Assembly (NCBI GenBank): GCA_024655965.1 | Contig: JANLFL010000002.1 | Span: forward strand, 361,902 to 425,901 | Direction: 5' to 3' | Length of the DNA stretch: 64,000 nt | DNA from: Caldisericota bacterium | GTDB lineage: Bacteria; Caldisericota; JANLFM01 | Shown here: positions 34,091 through 43,224 of the stretch, one piece after another | How positions within the stretch are numbered: the first letter of the stretch is position 1 | How the letters are laid out: each line of letters opens with the position of its first letter | The notes under the pieces: model-generated | The model's database searches: none | What the model was told of the DNA's origin: nothing | Seen by the model: only the letters and a program-made list of their open reading frames with translations | Translations under genes and position numbers: made by a program

Positions 34091-35419
34091 ATGGTTTTAA
34101 AAGAGGAAGTCAAGGAATGGTTGAGCGAGGACGAGGTAAGGTTTGTCAGCCTTCAATTCACCGACCTTGTGGGGATGGTAAAAAACGTCACCCTTCCTGT
34201 GGATCAGTTCATCTCTGATTGCCTGGAATACGGAACCTGGTTCGATGGCTCATCAATCGAGGGTTTCGCCAGGATCGCTGAGTCAGACATGTACCTTGTT
34301 CCTGATCTTGGAACCTACTCCCTTATTCCCTGGGACAAAGGGGAGAACACCACTGCCCGCTTCATCTGCGACGTATACACTCCCGAAGGGGAGCGCTTTC
34401 CCGGTGATCCACGCTACGTCCTCTCCCGGGTTCTGGAGGAAGCCAAGAAGCTCGGGTTTTTTTACAAAGCGGGCCCGGAGATGGAATTTTTCCTGTTTAA
34501 ATCCCAGCCAGATGGAGGAGCTCTCGCACAACCTCACGACCGAGCAGGTTATTTCGATGTTTCGACAGACCTCTCAAGCCACGTCCGTCGTCAGATCGTG
34601 AATTCCCTACTGCAATTTGGAATCATGGTTGAAGCCCATCACCATGAGGTGGCGGTCGGCCAGCACGAGATAGACTTTCGCTATGCGGACGCCCTCCGGA
34701 CGGCAGACAATGTGGTCACCTTCAGGCTCACAGTAAAAGCGGTCGCCCAATTAAACGGGCTCTATGCGACATTCATGCCCAAGCCAATATTTGGGATCGC
34801 GGGTTCGGGCATGCACGTCCACCAGAGTTTAACGGATCCCAAAAGCGGTAGGAACCTCTTCTTTGACCCCAATGACCCTTATATGCTTTCTCCCCTGGCC
34901 AAGAAATTCATCGCCGGGCAACTTTTCCACGCCAGGGGAATGTGCGCCATCCTCGCTCCTCTTGTTAACTCGTACAAACGCCTTGTTGCCGGATATGAAG
35001 CCCCGGTTTACGTTTCTTGGGGCTCCCGCAACCGTTCCGCTTTAATCAGAGTGCCCCGGATTAACCCCAAAAAGCCGGAGGCGGCGCGATTGGAGCTCCG
35101 GTGCCCCGACCCTTCATGCAACCCTTACCTGGCTCTCGCTGTGATGCTCGCTTGCGGGCTGGACGGGATAAAGAGGGAACTTCCCCTTCCAGACCCTTCG
35201 GAGGAGGATCTCTACCATTCCAGTGTCAACCAAAATTTGCCCAGGCTCCCTGGCTCCCTGAACGAAGCTTTAATGGAACTGGAGAAGGATGAGGTCGTCA
35301 AATCCGCTCTTGGGGAACACGTTTTTCAGCGTTTTCTGGAAGCGAAAACCCAGGAATGGCACGAGTACCGATCCCAGGTCACAAGCTGGGAGATCGAGAG
35401 GTACCTTCCTATTTTTTAG
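34091..35419 (+). CDS. glnA: glutamine synthetase type I
   Basis: A 442-residue enzyme that makes glutamine from glutamate, ammonia and ATP. Motifs: WFDGSSIEGFARIAESDMYLVPD, PEMEFFLF, GSGMHVHQSL, NRSALIRVPRI and ELRCPDPSCNPYLALA. The length and the NLPRLPGSLNEAL region, without the adenylylated tyrosine segment of enterobacterial enzymes, suggest the GSI-alpha class, controlled by feedback and repressors. The Met at 34091 is used; the longer frame from 34034 has an unrelated N-terminus. Confidence 0.94.
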   Translation: MVLKEEVKEWLSEDEVRFVSLQFTDLVGMVKNVTLPVDQFISDCLEYGTWFDGSSIEGFARIAESDMYLVPDLGTYSLIPWDKGENTTARFICDVYTPEGERFPGDPRYVLSRVLEEAKKLGFFYKAGPEMEFFLFKSQPDGGALAQPHDRAGYFDVSTDLSSHVRRQIVNSLLQFGIMVEAHHHEVAVGQHEIDFRYADALRTADNVVTFRLTVKAVAQLNGLYATFMPKPIFGIAGSGMHVHQSLTDPKSGRNLFFDPNDPYMLSPLAKKFIAGQLFHARGMCAILAPLVNSYKRLVAGYEAPVYVSWGSRNRSALIRVPRINPKKPEAARLELRCPDPSCNPYLALAVMLACGLDGIKRELPLPDPSEEDLYHSSVNQNLPRLPGSLNEALMELEKDEVVKSALGEHVFQRFLEAKTQEWHEYRSQVTSWEIERYLPIF

Positions 35420-35432
35420 GGAAGTTTTTCGC

Positions 35433-36224
35433 TCATCCTTTCAAAAGTGATAGCAAGTGAGGAAGCTTCTCCTCCATGGCTTCTTCTCCTTTGGGGATGA
35501 GTTCCTCCGGTTCCAGGAATTTATCCCACCCCACCACTCCCACCCTGGGACAGATCACAAGATCAGCCCAGCGCACGTTCTCCCTTGCCAGGTGATACCT
35601 CAAGGCGTTGATTGAATTGCTCATGATTCGCCGGTAGGAGAGACTTCCGGGGCGTACCTCAAAGGAGAAGTGTTCGGAGTCCAGGTTCACAGCCAAAACC
35701 ACTTCCGCCCCCATTTCCCTAACAATTTCCGCAGGGACAGGGGCTGAGAGGCCCCCATCCACCAGAAGCCTTCCCCTCCACTCCACCGGCTGGAATACCA
35801 AGGGGTAAGCTCCTGAAGCACGAATTGCGATAGCCACCTCACCATCATCAATGACCACCCTCTCTCCGGTCAAAAGATCCGTGGCCACCGCTTTAAAAGG
35901 AGTCGAAAGATCCTTGAACTCCCTTGGACCTAAGAGCCTTTCCAGGAACCGGGATATTCTCTTTCCCCGGATAAGTCCTTTCCGAAGGGCGGGGTCGACA
36001 AGGGAAAGGAGCTCCCTCCATTTCACCGAGGAGGCGAGCTCCTCTAATTTTTTAGCATCCATCCAGCAGGCATAGAGCCCCCCAATTAAAGCCCCGATCG
36101 AGGAACCAGCAATGAATTCAACGGGGATTTTTGCCCTTTCTAAAGCTTTAAGCACACCGATATGGGCTAATCCCTTGGCTCCCCCGGATCCCAGAGCCAA
36201 TCCTATTTTTTTAAAATTCCCCAC
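35433..36224 (-). CDS. patatin-like phospholipase (RssA/NTE type)
   Basis: A 263-residue serine lipase. Oxyanion loop GSGGAKGLAHIGVLKAL (11-27), nucleophile in GSSIG (about 40-44), and the aspartate of the Ser-Asp dyad in VDGGLSAPVPAEIV. It likely cleaves acyl chains of membrane lipids. Tail to tail with glnA and 18 bases upstream of the pyrophosphatase stop on the same strand. Confidence 0.9.
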   Translation of the reverse strand: MGNFKKIGLALGSGGAKGLAHIGVLKALERAKIPVEFIAGSSIGALIGGLYACWMDAKKLEELASSVKWRELLSLVDPALRKGLIRGKRISRFLERLLGPREFKDLSTPFKAVATDLLTGERVVIDDGEVAIAIRASGAYPLVFQPVEWRGRLLVDGGLSAPVPAEIVREMGAEVVLAVNLDSEHFSFEVRPGSLSYRRIMSNSINALRYHLARENVRWADLVICPRVGVVGWDKFLEPEELIPKGEEAMEEKLPHLLSLLKG

Positions 36225-36242
36225 CCTCCTTCAGTAAGGTAA

Positions 36243-38525
36243 TTAAAATTTGGCCTCGCTTTCTTCCTTCGCTTTTTTGAAACCTCCGCGTTTGGAGAAA
36301 ACAATCGCTCCGGCGACCAAGATCACGCAGATCACTACAGCGGCTATGACTCCTGGATCCGAAGTTTTGTACTGAATGAGGATGGGGGCAGCAAGAAGAG
36401 AGACCAGGTTTATTACCTTGATCATCGGGTTCAGGGCAGGGCCCGCGGTATCCTTCAAGGGATCGCCAACCGTATCCCCCACGACGGAAGCCTTATGGGG
36501 TTCAGACCCCTTCCCTCCATAAAGCCCATCTTCGATAGTCTTTTTGGCGTTATCCCATGCTCCACCCGAGGTAGCCATGAAAACAGCCAGAAGTTGTCCG
36601 GAAAGAATTGCACCCGCCAGGAACCCCCCCAGTGCTTCCACCTGAAGGAGCATGCCGATAATCAAAGGTGTTAAAACGGCAATCAGAGCTAAACCAACGA
36701 GCTCCTTCTGAGCTGCAATTGTGCATATCCCGACCGCCTGTTTGTAATCAGGGCTTACTTTTCCCTCCAGCAATCCTGGGATTTTAAACTGACGGCGAAC
36801 CTCCTCCACGATCAAGGCAGCAGCCCGGGCGACCGAGTTGATAGTCAAAGAGGAAAACAGCCAGGGAATAGCGCCCCCAACAAGCATTCCGATAAATACC
36901 CGGGGATCGGAGACCCTGATTCCTGTGGTCATCAAACGAAGAGCTTCCGGAACTCCCATCTGGGCTTGAACCTTTGCCACGTCGGTGAGGAAAGAACCGA
37001 AAAGGGAAACTGCAGCGATAACCGCTGAGCCTATGGCAACTCCCTTGGTTATCGCCTTTGTGGTATTTCCCACAGCATCCATGTCCGCAAGAACCTGACG
37101 GGATTCAGGCTCCAGATGAGCCATCTCCCCTATACCATTCGCATTGTCGACAATGGGCCCGTAAGAATCCATGGCCACGTTGTTCCCGGTCAAGGTGAGC
37201 ATGCCGATACCCGTCATGGCAACACCATAAAGGACGAAGGTCACTGGTTGTCCCCAGTAAATAATCACCGCAGCAAGGATGGTAGCTGCGATAACCAGGA
37301 TCTGCCAGACAGACGCCTCAAACCCGACCGCCAGCCCCCTTAAAATCAAAGTCGCTGAACCAGTACGGGAAGCCGAAGCAATGTCTTTTACTGGCTTATG
37401 GTGTGTGTCGGTGAAGTACTTGGTGACCTCGTCAATTAAAATCGCCAAAAGAATCCCCACGCCTACCGAGAGGAAAGCTCTCCACTCGTGCATGTAGAAG
37501 ACCGCCAGGAACAAGAAGGAGACAATGGAAATGCCGGCGGAGGTGTAAAACCCCTTGTTTATGGCGGTCATCGCGTTCCCCCTTCTTTCCTCTTTCTTCC
37601 CCTTAACAAGATAGGTGCCGATAATCGAGGAGAGCACCCCGATTCCCCGAACCAAAAGGGGGAAGACGATCCATTTCAACTCATGGGTAATGGACATTAA
37701 AGCCAATCCTAAAATCAAACCCGAAACGATGGTCACCTCGTAAGATTCGAAGATATCGGCCGCCATTCCGGCGCAATCTCCAACGTTATCCCCCACGAGG
37801 TCAGCGACCACGGCAGCATTTCGCGGGTCGTCCTCCGGGATTCCGGCTTCCACTTTCCCTACCAGGTCAGCCCCCACATCGGCCGCTTTGGTGTAAATTC
37901 CACCTCCCACACGCATAAAGAGTGCGAGAAGGGTTCCTCCAAAGCCAAATCCCAGAAGAGCATCGGGGGCGGCAATTCCGAAAATCATGAAGATTACAGT
38001 CCCTCCCAGGAGCCCCAGTCCGTCGGTCAGCATGCCGGTGATCGTCCCGGAGCGATAAGCGATTTTTAATGCCTCGCCAAAACTTTTCCGGGAAGCAGCT
38101 GCAACCCGAACGCTCCCCTGAACTGCCGTGCGCATTCCGAATTGGCCCACAAGAAGGGAGAACGATGCCCCAAGGATGAAGGCAACTGCCCGTCCAATCC
38201 CGATCACCACTCTCACCTGATCAGGGGAAAACTGCGGAAACCTTGCCAGCGCTTCTTCAGTGGGAGGAACAATGTAAACGGAGAAGAACAGCACCACCGT
38301 GAGCACTGCGATCAGAGGGAGGATGGTTTTCAACTGGCGATTAAGATAGGCATCTGCCCCCAGCCGGATCGCATTCCAGACCTCCTGCATTTTGGAAGTC
38401 CCTTTTTCTTTACGCACCACTTCAGCTCGAAGGAAAAGTGCGTAGGCCAATCCAAGGATGGCGATACCGAGGATTGTCCAGATAGCCACGACCTCGAATT
38501 GACTAGCATTTACAAGGCTTGCCAT
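36243..38525 (-). CDS. hppA: membrane-bound proton-translocating pyrophosphatase
   Basis: A 760-residue protein with about 16 helices. The catalytic loop [21 protein letters not shown] and [20 protein letters not shown], and the second acidic set [21 protein letters not shown], are intact. The K+-sensing motif reads [10 protein letters not shown]: the lysine and threonine replace the Ala/Gly pair of K+-requiring enzymes, so this should be the K+-independent, H+-pumping class. It couples pyrophosphate hydrolysis to ion gradient in energy-limited anaerobes. Confidence 0.95.
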   Translation of the reverse strand: MASLVNASQFEVVAIWTILGIAILGLAYALFLRAEVVRKEKGTSKMQEVWNAIRLGADAYLNRQLKTILPLIAVLTVVLFFSVYIVPPTEEALARFPQFSPDQVRVVIGIGRAVAFILGASFSLLVGQFGMRTAVQGSVRVAAASRKSFGEALKIAYRSGTITGMLTDGLGLLGGTVIFMIFGIAAPDALLGFGFGGTLLALFMRVGGGIYTKAADVGADLVGKVEAGIPEDDPRNAAVVADLVGDNVGDCAGMAADIFESYEVTIVSGLILGLALMSITHELKWIVFPLLVRGIGVLSSIIGTYLVKGKKEERRGNAMTAINKGFYTSAGISIVSFLFLAVFYMHEWRAFLSVGVGILLAILIDEVTKYFTDTHHKPVKDIASASRTGSATLILRGLAVGFEASVWQILVIAATILAAVIIYWGQPVTFVLYGVAMTGIGMLTLTGNNVAMDSYGPIVDNANGIGEMAHLEPESRQVLADMDAVGNTTKAITKGVAIGSAVIAAVSLFGSFLTDVAKVQAQMGVPEALRLMTTGIRVSDPRVFIGMLVGGAIPWLFSSLTINSVARAAALIVEEVRRQFKIPGLLEGKVSPDYKQAVGICTIAAQKELVGLALIAVLTPLIIGMLLQVEALGGFLAGAILSGQLLAVFMATSGGAWDNAKKTIEDGLYGGKGSEPHKASVVGDTVGDPLKDTAGPALNPMIKVINLVSLLAAPILIQYKTSDPGVIAAVVICVILVAGAIVFSKRGGFKKAKEESEAKF

Positions 38526-38611
38526 CGTCTCATCCTTTCCTTTGGAAGAATCCGGTTAATGCAAAAGATTTTAATTTCTTTTGACTTCAGGCGCAATTAA
38601 GGTTTTGGCAC

Positions 38612-39133
38612 TCATTTTTTATCGGGAACCAGGGAAAGTTGCCGTAAAAATTCTTTCATAAAGAGGGGTAAGTCCTCCGGTTTCCTTGAGGAGATCAAAT
38701 TCCCATCAACCACCAGGGGCTCATCCAGAAAAATCCCTCCCGCATTAACCAGGTCGTCCTTCACCGCGAAGAAACCCGTCACCTTTTTACCCCGAACTAT
38801 CCCCGCGGAAATTATTACCCAGGCTCCGTGGCAAATGGAAGCCACAGGCTTCCCCAGATCGAAAACAGCCCTGACCAGGGAAATTATTTTGGGATCTCGC
38901 CTCAAAAAATCGGGGGCGAAACCTCCAGGGATCAGTATCCCCTCAATCTGTTCAGGCTTGACTTCCGAGGAGCCTCTATCAGCTTCCATTGCCAAACCCG
39001 CCTTTGACTTGTATTCTTTTTTCTCCGGGCCGACGAGTAAGGCCTCATAACCCTCCTCCAGTAATCTGTAATACGGGTATATCACCTCGAACTCGTTAAA
39101 CATGTCAGCGATCAGAACCCCAACCTTCTTCAT
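38612..39133 (-). CDS. DJ-1/PfpI family protein
   Basis: A 173-residue single-domain protein. The nucleophile elbow is ASICHGAW (Cys about 101), with the acidic ILIPGGFAPDFLRRDP loop before it. PfpI-type members are proteases, deglycases or chaperones; which one is not clear. GGAGG-type ribosome site upstream of the ATG. Confidence 0.88.
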   Translation of the reverse strand: MKKVGVLIADMFNEFEVIYPYYRLLEEGYEALLVGPEKKEYKSKAGLAMEADRGSSEVKPEQIEGILIPGGFAPDFLRRDPKIISLVRAVFDLGKPVASICHGAWVIISAGIVRGKKVTGFFAVKDDLVNAGGIFLDEPLVVDGNLISSRKPEDLPLFMKEFLRQLSLVPDKK

Positions 39134-39252
39134 CTCAGATCCTCCTTGAAAACTGTTTTAGCTTATTTAATCCCCAATCAAGGGGCAATCGCCGTCCCCT
39201 ATTTTCTCCCCAAATTCCCCAAAGGTGAAGGAAAGGAGCTTTAAAGAAGTTT

Positions 39253-39274
39253 GATTTTTTTCGTCGAAAAAATC
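39253..39274. repeat. A/T inverted repeat downstream of nfi
   Basis: GATTTTTT and AAAAAATC form an eight-pair stem around TCGTCG, 15 bases past the nfi stop. It may stop minus-strand transcription but lacks a G/C-rich base. Confidence 0.35.
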
Positions 39275-39289
39275 TTGTTGGGGGCAAAA

Positions 39290-39931
39290 TCAAGGGGATT
39301 TTAGAAAGTGGTTCTCCCTTTTTTGGTGATCCACCAATTTTCCTCTTTCCTTAAAGGCAAGACGGGAGAATTGATGCGCCATACAAAGAGGTTCTGGTTT
39401 TCTGTATTTGGAAAAAAGAAGGGTCCAGAAAATGGCTTCCTCTATGGAAAGGCTCTTCCCCGGAGAAATGAAAAGTTCCCTCACCCCCTCTCTCGTCCTC
39501 ACTGCCGCCCCAATTTTTTCCCCATTCAAAATGATCGGGGAATAAGAACCCCGCTCAGGGGAAGCCGGATTGTACTGGCCAACGAATCGTTTTTTGGTAA
39601 CCCCTATTGTGGGAATCTGCAACCTCTCTTCCAGGAAGGTGGCTAAGCCGAAGCGAAAAGGGTGCGCGGTCCCAGCGCCGTCAACAAAGAGGAGGTCGGG
39701 CTTAGTCTTAAGTTTTCCAACCGCCCCAAGGCAAAGACCTCCCTCCCTCCAGGCTAAAAAACCAGGGATGTAGGGAAATCTTGGTTTCCCCCAGGCAAAT
39801 TTTTTTTCGAGGACCTGAAAGTCTGGAAAGGAGAGGAGCACCGCGCAAGCAATCCCCAAATCCTCAAAATAGGAGACATCCACCCCGGCAACCTGGATTT
39901 TATTTCCCTGAGTTTGGTTCAACCCCGCCAC
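39290..39931 (-). CDS. nfi: endonuclease V
   Basis: A 213-residue protein. The motifs GVDVSYFEDLGIACAVLL (catalytic Asp), FVDGAGTAHPFRFGLATFLEE and IPTIGVTKKRFVGQY, and NGEKIGAAVRTREGVRELFISPG match deaminated-base-repair endonuclease V, which cuts near inosine. The N-terminal helix found in most relatives (about 40 residues) is shortened to 15. Start is GTG 39931, in a compact divergent region with the thiamine-binding gene. Confidence 0.87.
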   Translation of the reverse strand: MAGLNQTQGNKIQVAGVDVSYFEDLGIACAVLLSFPDFQVLEKKFAWGKPRFPYIPGFLAWREGGLCLGAVGKLKTKPDLLFVDGAGTAHPFRFGLATFLEERLQIPTIGVTKKRFVGQYNPASPERGSYSPIILNGEKIGAAVRTREGVRELFISPGKSLSIEEAIFWTLLFSKYRKPEPLCMAHQFSRLAFKERGKLVDHQKRENHFLKSP

Positions 39932-39975
39932 CTCTGCTATGCTAATTTAACCACAATACTTTGCGAGGTGAAAAA

Positions 39976-40278
39976 ATGCCTGTTGCGGAAATTAGCATTG
40001 TGCCTCTGGGAACTGGAACAACCAGCCTTTCCGATTTTGTTGCCCAGGCGGTGAAGGTCATAGAAAAAAGTGGCCTGAAATTCGAACTCACTGCAATGGG
40101 CACCAACGTCGAGGGAACTCTGGAGGAAATCCTCTCCCTGGTGAAGGAAATCCACCAGAACGCCCTGAATCTCGGGGCAAAAAGGCTTTTAACCACATTA
40201 AAAATCGACGATCGGACGGATAAACCCCTCACCCTTAAAGGAAAGGTAGAGGCCGTAAAAAAGAAAATCCTCGAATGA
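39976..40278 (+). CDS. MTH1187/YqgV family thiamine-binding-type protein
   Basis: A 100-residue ferredoxin-like-fold protein: VAEISIVPLGTGTTSLSDFVAQAVKVI, KFELTAMGTNVEGTLEEILSLVKEIHQNAL, and RLLTTLKIDDRTDK. Members of PF01910 bind thiamine in known structures. Met at 39976 is used because GAGGTG precedes it. It overlaps the dehydratase gene by four bases and so is first in a five-gene operon. Confidence 0.88.
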   Translation: MPVAEISIVPLGTGTTSLSDFVAQAVKVIEKSGLKFELTAMGTNVEGTLEEILSLVKEIHQNALNLGAKRLLTTLKIDDRTDKPLTLKGKVEAVKKKILE

Positions 40279-41249
40279 CCACCGCATTCTTCAATTGTTC
40301 ATATCTTCCCCTGGAAATTCCCCTGGCATTTGGCTTAACCCCGGTTCGAATTAAAGGGGTCACGGGAAGAACCCCCAGGGCTGACCGATTCCTCCCAGTC
40401 ACCCTTTGCTCTTATGCTCGCTCCTTTTTAGAAGAAGCCTTAAAACAAAAGGGGAGCCTCTTTATCCTGGTTGATTGCTGCGATTCGGTAAGGCGGCTGG
40501 CGGATGCCCTTGAAGTGGAGTTCCCAGGCAAGGTTTTCCTCTCCTTCCTTCCAAGGGCTCCGGAAAATTGGGGCTTTTTCGCGGGGGAATTGGAGAAATT
40601 ATGGAAATTTTTGGCGGAATACTTGGGGGTTCACCCGGAGAATGCCAATTTAACAGAAGCATTGGAGCGCCTACAAAGAAGGAGAGAGGTTCTCCGGGGA
40701 TGGATCAAGTTCCAGAGAGAGGGGGTAGTTGACCCTCTGGATTATTTCCATGCCATTCAAGCCTTCAACGATTTCAGGATGGCGATGGATCCCCCAGAAC
40801 TGAAATCAAAGGGAAAATCCCGGATATTTCTCCTGGGAAACAGCATCGACGAGGAGGAGGTCTGGTCAATACTTGCGGAAATGGGCGCAAGGGTTGTGGG
40901 TGATGACCTTTGCTACGGGGAAAAGCAGGCCGAAATTGAAATTGAGGCAGAGGGGGAACCAACCCTTGAATCCCTGTCAAGAGCCTACCTTTCCCGCCCT
41001 CCCTGTCCCCGAATGTGGAACCTGGATGATCGCTATGAGGATTTGATCTCTAAGGTCAAAGAAAGAAAGGTTGACTGCGCGCTCCTTTTCCCCACCAAGT
41101 ACTGCGACTCATTCCTTTACGACCTCCCCCTTCTCAGGGAGGGGCTGAGAAAAAGTGGAATCCCTTCCATTGTCCTTGAACAGGATTACTCACAGAAACC
41201 AGCGCAGCAGTTGCGGACAAGAATTGAAGCCCTTCTGGAAAAAGGATGA
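40275..41249 (+). CDS. 2-hydroxyacyl-CoA dehydratase subunit D-like (HgdB/FldC type)
   Basis: A 324-residue protein of the HGD-D family. Cysteines at LPVTLCSYARS and LVDCCDSVRRL, then GARVVGDDLCYGEKQAE and the closing CALLFPTKYCDSFLYDLPLLREGLRKSGIPSIVLEQDY with LRTRIEALLEKG. These cysteines bind a [4Fe-4S] cluster in the active dehydratase. It is shorter than the usual 380-430 residues. Partner of the next gene; the acyl-CoA substrate is not evident. Confidence 0.88.
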   Translation: MTTAFFNCSYLPLEIPLAFGLTPVRIKGVTGRTPRADRFLPVTLCSYARSFLEEALKQKGSLFILVDCCDSVRRLADALEVEFPGKVFLSFLPRAPENWGFFAGELEKLWKFLAEYLGVHPENANLTEALERLQRRREVLRGWIKFQREGVVDPLDYFHAIQAFNDFRMAMDPPELKSKGKSRIFLLGNSIDEEEVWSILAEMGARVVGDDLCYGEKQAEIEIEAEGEPTLESLSRAYLSRPPCPRMWNLDDRYEDLISKVKERKVDCALLFPTKYCDSFLYDLPLLREGLRKSGIPSIVLEQDYSQKPAQQLRTRIEALLEKG

Positions 41250-42457
41250 ACCTCGCTCAACTCCTCCAGCAGAAACTGAAAGACGGCTCGGCAAAATCCC
41301 TCCTGCGTTCCCCCCGGGCTTACAGTTTTCTTTCCCTCTTTTTGAAAAGCCAGCCTCCGGCTGTCCGCTTCGGTTTTCAGCTTTTAAAAGAGGCGTTTCT
41401 CAAGGAAAAACCGGTTGCCTTCACCTCGCTCTTCTTCCCCTCGGAGCTGGTCTATGCCTTGGGGATGGTCCCCTTCCCCCTTGAAGTAATTTCCGGGGTC
41501 ATTTCCTCCATGGGAATGGCAGTCCCTTTTTTAAAGAAGGCGGAGGAAGAATGGTATCCCCAGGATCTTTGTTCTTTTCACAGGCTGGGAATGGGCCTGG
41601 CCCTCCAGGGTTACCTGCCAATTCCCCAGGTGGTTCTCTCAACCACCTGCCTCTGTGACGGATCCCACCGTTTTTTCCACAACCTCTCTCGTTTTTTTAA
41701 AGTTCCCCACTTCCTTATCGAGGTCCCGGGGCGGGGGAAGGAAGAGGACCAGGGTTTTGTGGAGGATCAATTCAAAACGCTGATCCAGCAACTTGAAAGC
41801 CTTCTTTCGAGGAAAACCACCAAAGAAAACTGGAATGAAGCCTTCGCCTGGTCGAACTCCTTGAGGGAGGAGCTTTTAAAAGTAAACCAACTTCAAAAAA
41901 TGGTGCCCTGCCCTGTCCCGGGAGATGAAGCCATGGGAAACGTGGGAGTAATATACACCTGTTCGGGGAGCAAATGGGGACCTGAGCTGATTTCCGCATG
42001 GAGAAAAAACTTCCCGGAGAATGTCCCCCAAGAAAAACACAGGCTTATCTGGCTTCACCTGCGCCCTTACTTCCCCTCGCCTCTCTTCCCCTTCCTAAAG
42101 GAAAAAGGGGTATCGATCGTGGGGGAAGAGTTCTTCGGTAATCTCTGGCCCCCGATGGACCCCGAAGCCCCGGAAAGGAGCCTCACTTCAAAGATTTTTT
42201 CCACCAGTGGATTGGGACCTATTAAAAACAGGCTTGATAGAGTCCTCGCTCTCTTAGAGGAGAGGAAGGCCGAAGGGGTTATTATTTTCGCCCACCGGGG
42301 GTGCAGGCAGAGCACTGGAGGGGGTTTTCTCATCAGGGAAGCCTTGAAAGAAAGGAGAATTCCCTGTTTGATATTGGACGGCGATTGCCTCGATCCAAGG
42401 GAACTTAACTGGGAACAAATGAGGACAAGAATTGAGGGATTTTTAGAAATTCTATGA
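41246..42457 (+). CDS. 2-hydroxyacyl-CoA dehydratase subunit (HgdA/FldB type)
   Basis: A 403-residue HGD-D protein. VAFTSLFFPSELVYALGMVPFPLEVI, STTCLCDGSHRFFHNLSRFFKVP, and HRGCRQSTGGGFLIREALKERRIPCLILDGDCLDPRE are the family blocks, with cluster-ligating cysteines. Together with the upstream subunit it eliminates water from a 2-hydroxyacyl-CoA by a ketyl radical mechanism. Four-base overlaps on both sides couple translation. Confidence 0.9.
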   Translation: MNLAQLLQQKLKDGSAKSLLRSPRAYSFLSLFLKSQPPAVRFGFQLLKEAFLKEKPVAFTSLFFPSELVYALGMVPFPLEVISGVISSMGMAVPFLKKAEEEWYPQDLCSFHRLGMGLALQGYLPIPQVVLSTTCLCDGSHRFFHNLSRFFKVPHFLIEVPGRGKEEDQGFVEDQFKTLIQQLESLLSRKTTKENWNEAFAWSNSLREELLKVNQLQKMVPCPVPGDEAMGNVGVIYTCSGSKWGPELISAWRKNFPENVPQEKHRLIWLHLRPYFPSPLFPFLKEKGVSIVGEEFFGNLWPPMDPEAPERSLTSKIFSTSGLGPIKNRLDRVLALLEERKAEGVIIFAHRGCRQSTGGGFLIREALKERRIPCLILDGDCLDPRELNWEQMRTRIEGFLEIL

Positions 42458-43224
42458 ACATTTTTTGCGGTTTGGATATCGGGTCCCTTCAGGCGAAGGG
42501 AATACTCCTCAAGGATGGAAAAGCACTTTCAAAGCAGGTAATTCCAACAGGGGGTAATGCCCCTGAGACGGCAAGAAAGCTTTTCCAAACCCTTCTTTCT
42601 GAAAGCGGAATTGGGGAAGAGGAGATCAAGGCAACCGTAGCCACTGGTTACGGAAGGATCTCCGTTCCCTTCGCCACGAAAACCATCACCGAGATCTCCT
42701 GCCACGCCCGGGGGATTTCCCATTTCCTTCCCCAGGTCCGGACGCTAATAGACCTCGGAGGGCAGGACTCAAAAGCAATAAAGATCGAGGAAGGGAAAGT
42801 GCTGGATTTCGTAATGAACGACAGGTGCGCAGCGGGAACCGGAAGATTCCTCGAGGTCATGGCTTCAAATTTTAAAATTTCCCCCTGGGAGCTGGGGGCG
42901 CTCTCCCTCAAAGCCAGGAACCAGACATCCATTTCAGCGACCTGCACCGTCTTTGCGGAATCCGAGGTAATCGGGCTCATCGCCAGGGGATTCCCCTTAG
43001 AGGAAATCGCCAGGGGGATAATGTCCTCAATCGCCCAGCGGATAGCTGGGATGGTGAACCGCCTTGGTCTGGAGGAACCCGTGGGTATGTCGGGGGGTGT
43101 GGCCCATAACCCGGGGGTGGTCAAAGCGCTGGAGGAGGAATTGGGGGTCAAAATCCTCATTCCTCAGGAGCCCCATCTTATTGGCGCCTGGGGTGCGGCC
43201 CTCTTAGCCCAAGAAAATGGTTGA
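42454..43224 (+). CDS. dehydratase activator ATPase (HgdC/BadF type)
   Basis: A 256-residue ASKHA-fold ATPase. LDIGSLQAKGILLKDG (phosphate loop), DLGGQDSKAI, MNDRCAAGTGRFLEVM and ATCTVFAESEVIGLIARG with two cysteines per monomer that bridge a [4Fe-4S] in the dimer, and MSGGVAHNPGVV. It injects one electron, at ATP cost, into the two dehydratase subunits. Overlaps the next gene by eight bases. Confidence 0.94.
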   Translation: MNIFCGLDIGSLQAKGILLKDGKALSKQVIPTGGNAPETARKLFQTLLSESGIGEEEIKATVATGYGRISVPFATKTITEISCHARGISHFLPQVRTLIDLGGQDSKAIKIEEGKVLDFVMNDRCAAGTGRFLEVMASNFKISPWELGALSLKARNQTSISATCTVFAESEVIGLIARGFPLEEIARGIMSSIAQRIAGMVNRLGLEEPVGMSGGVAHNPGVVKALEEELGVKILIPQEPHLIGAWGAALLAQENG

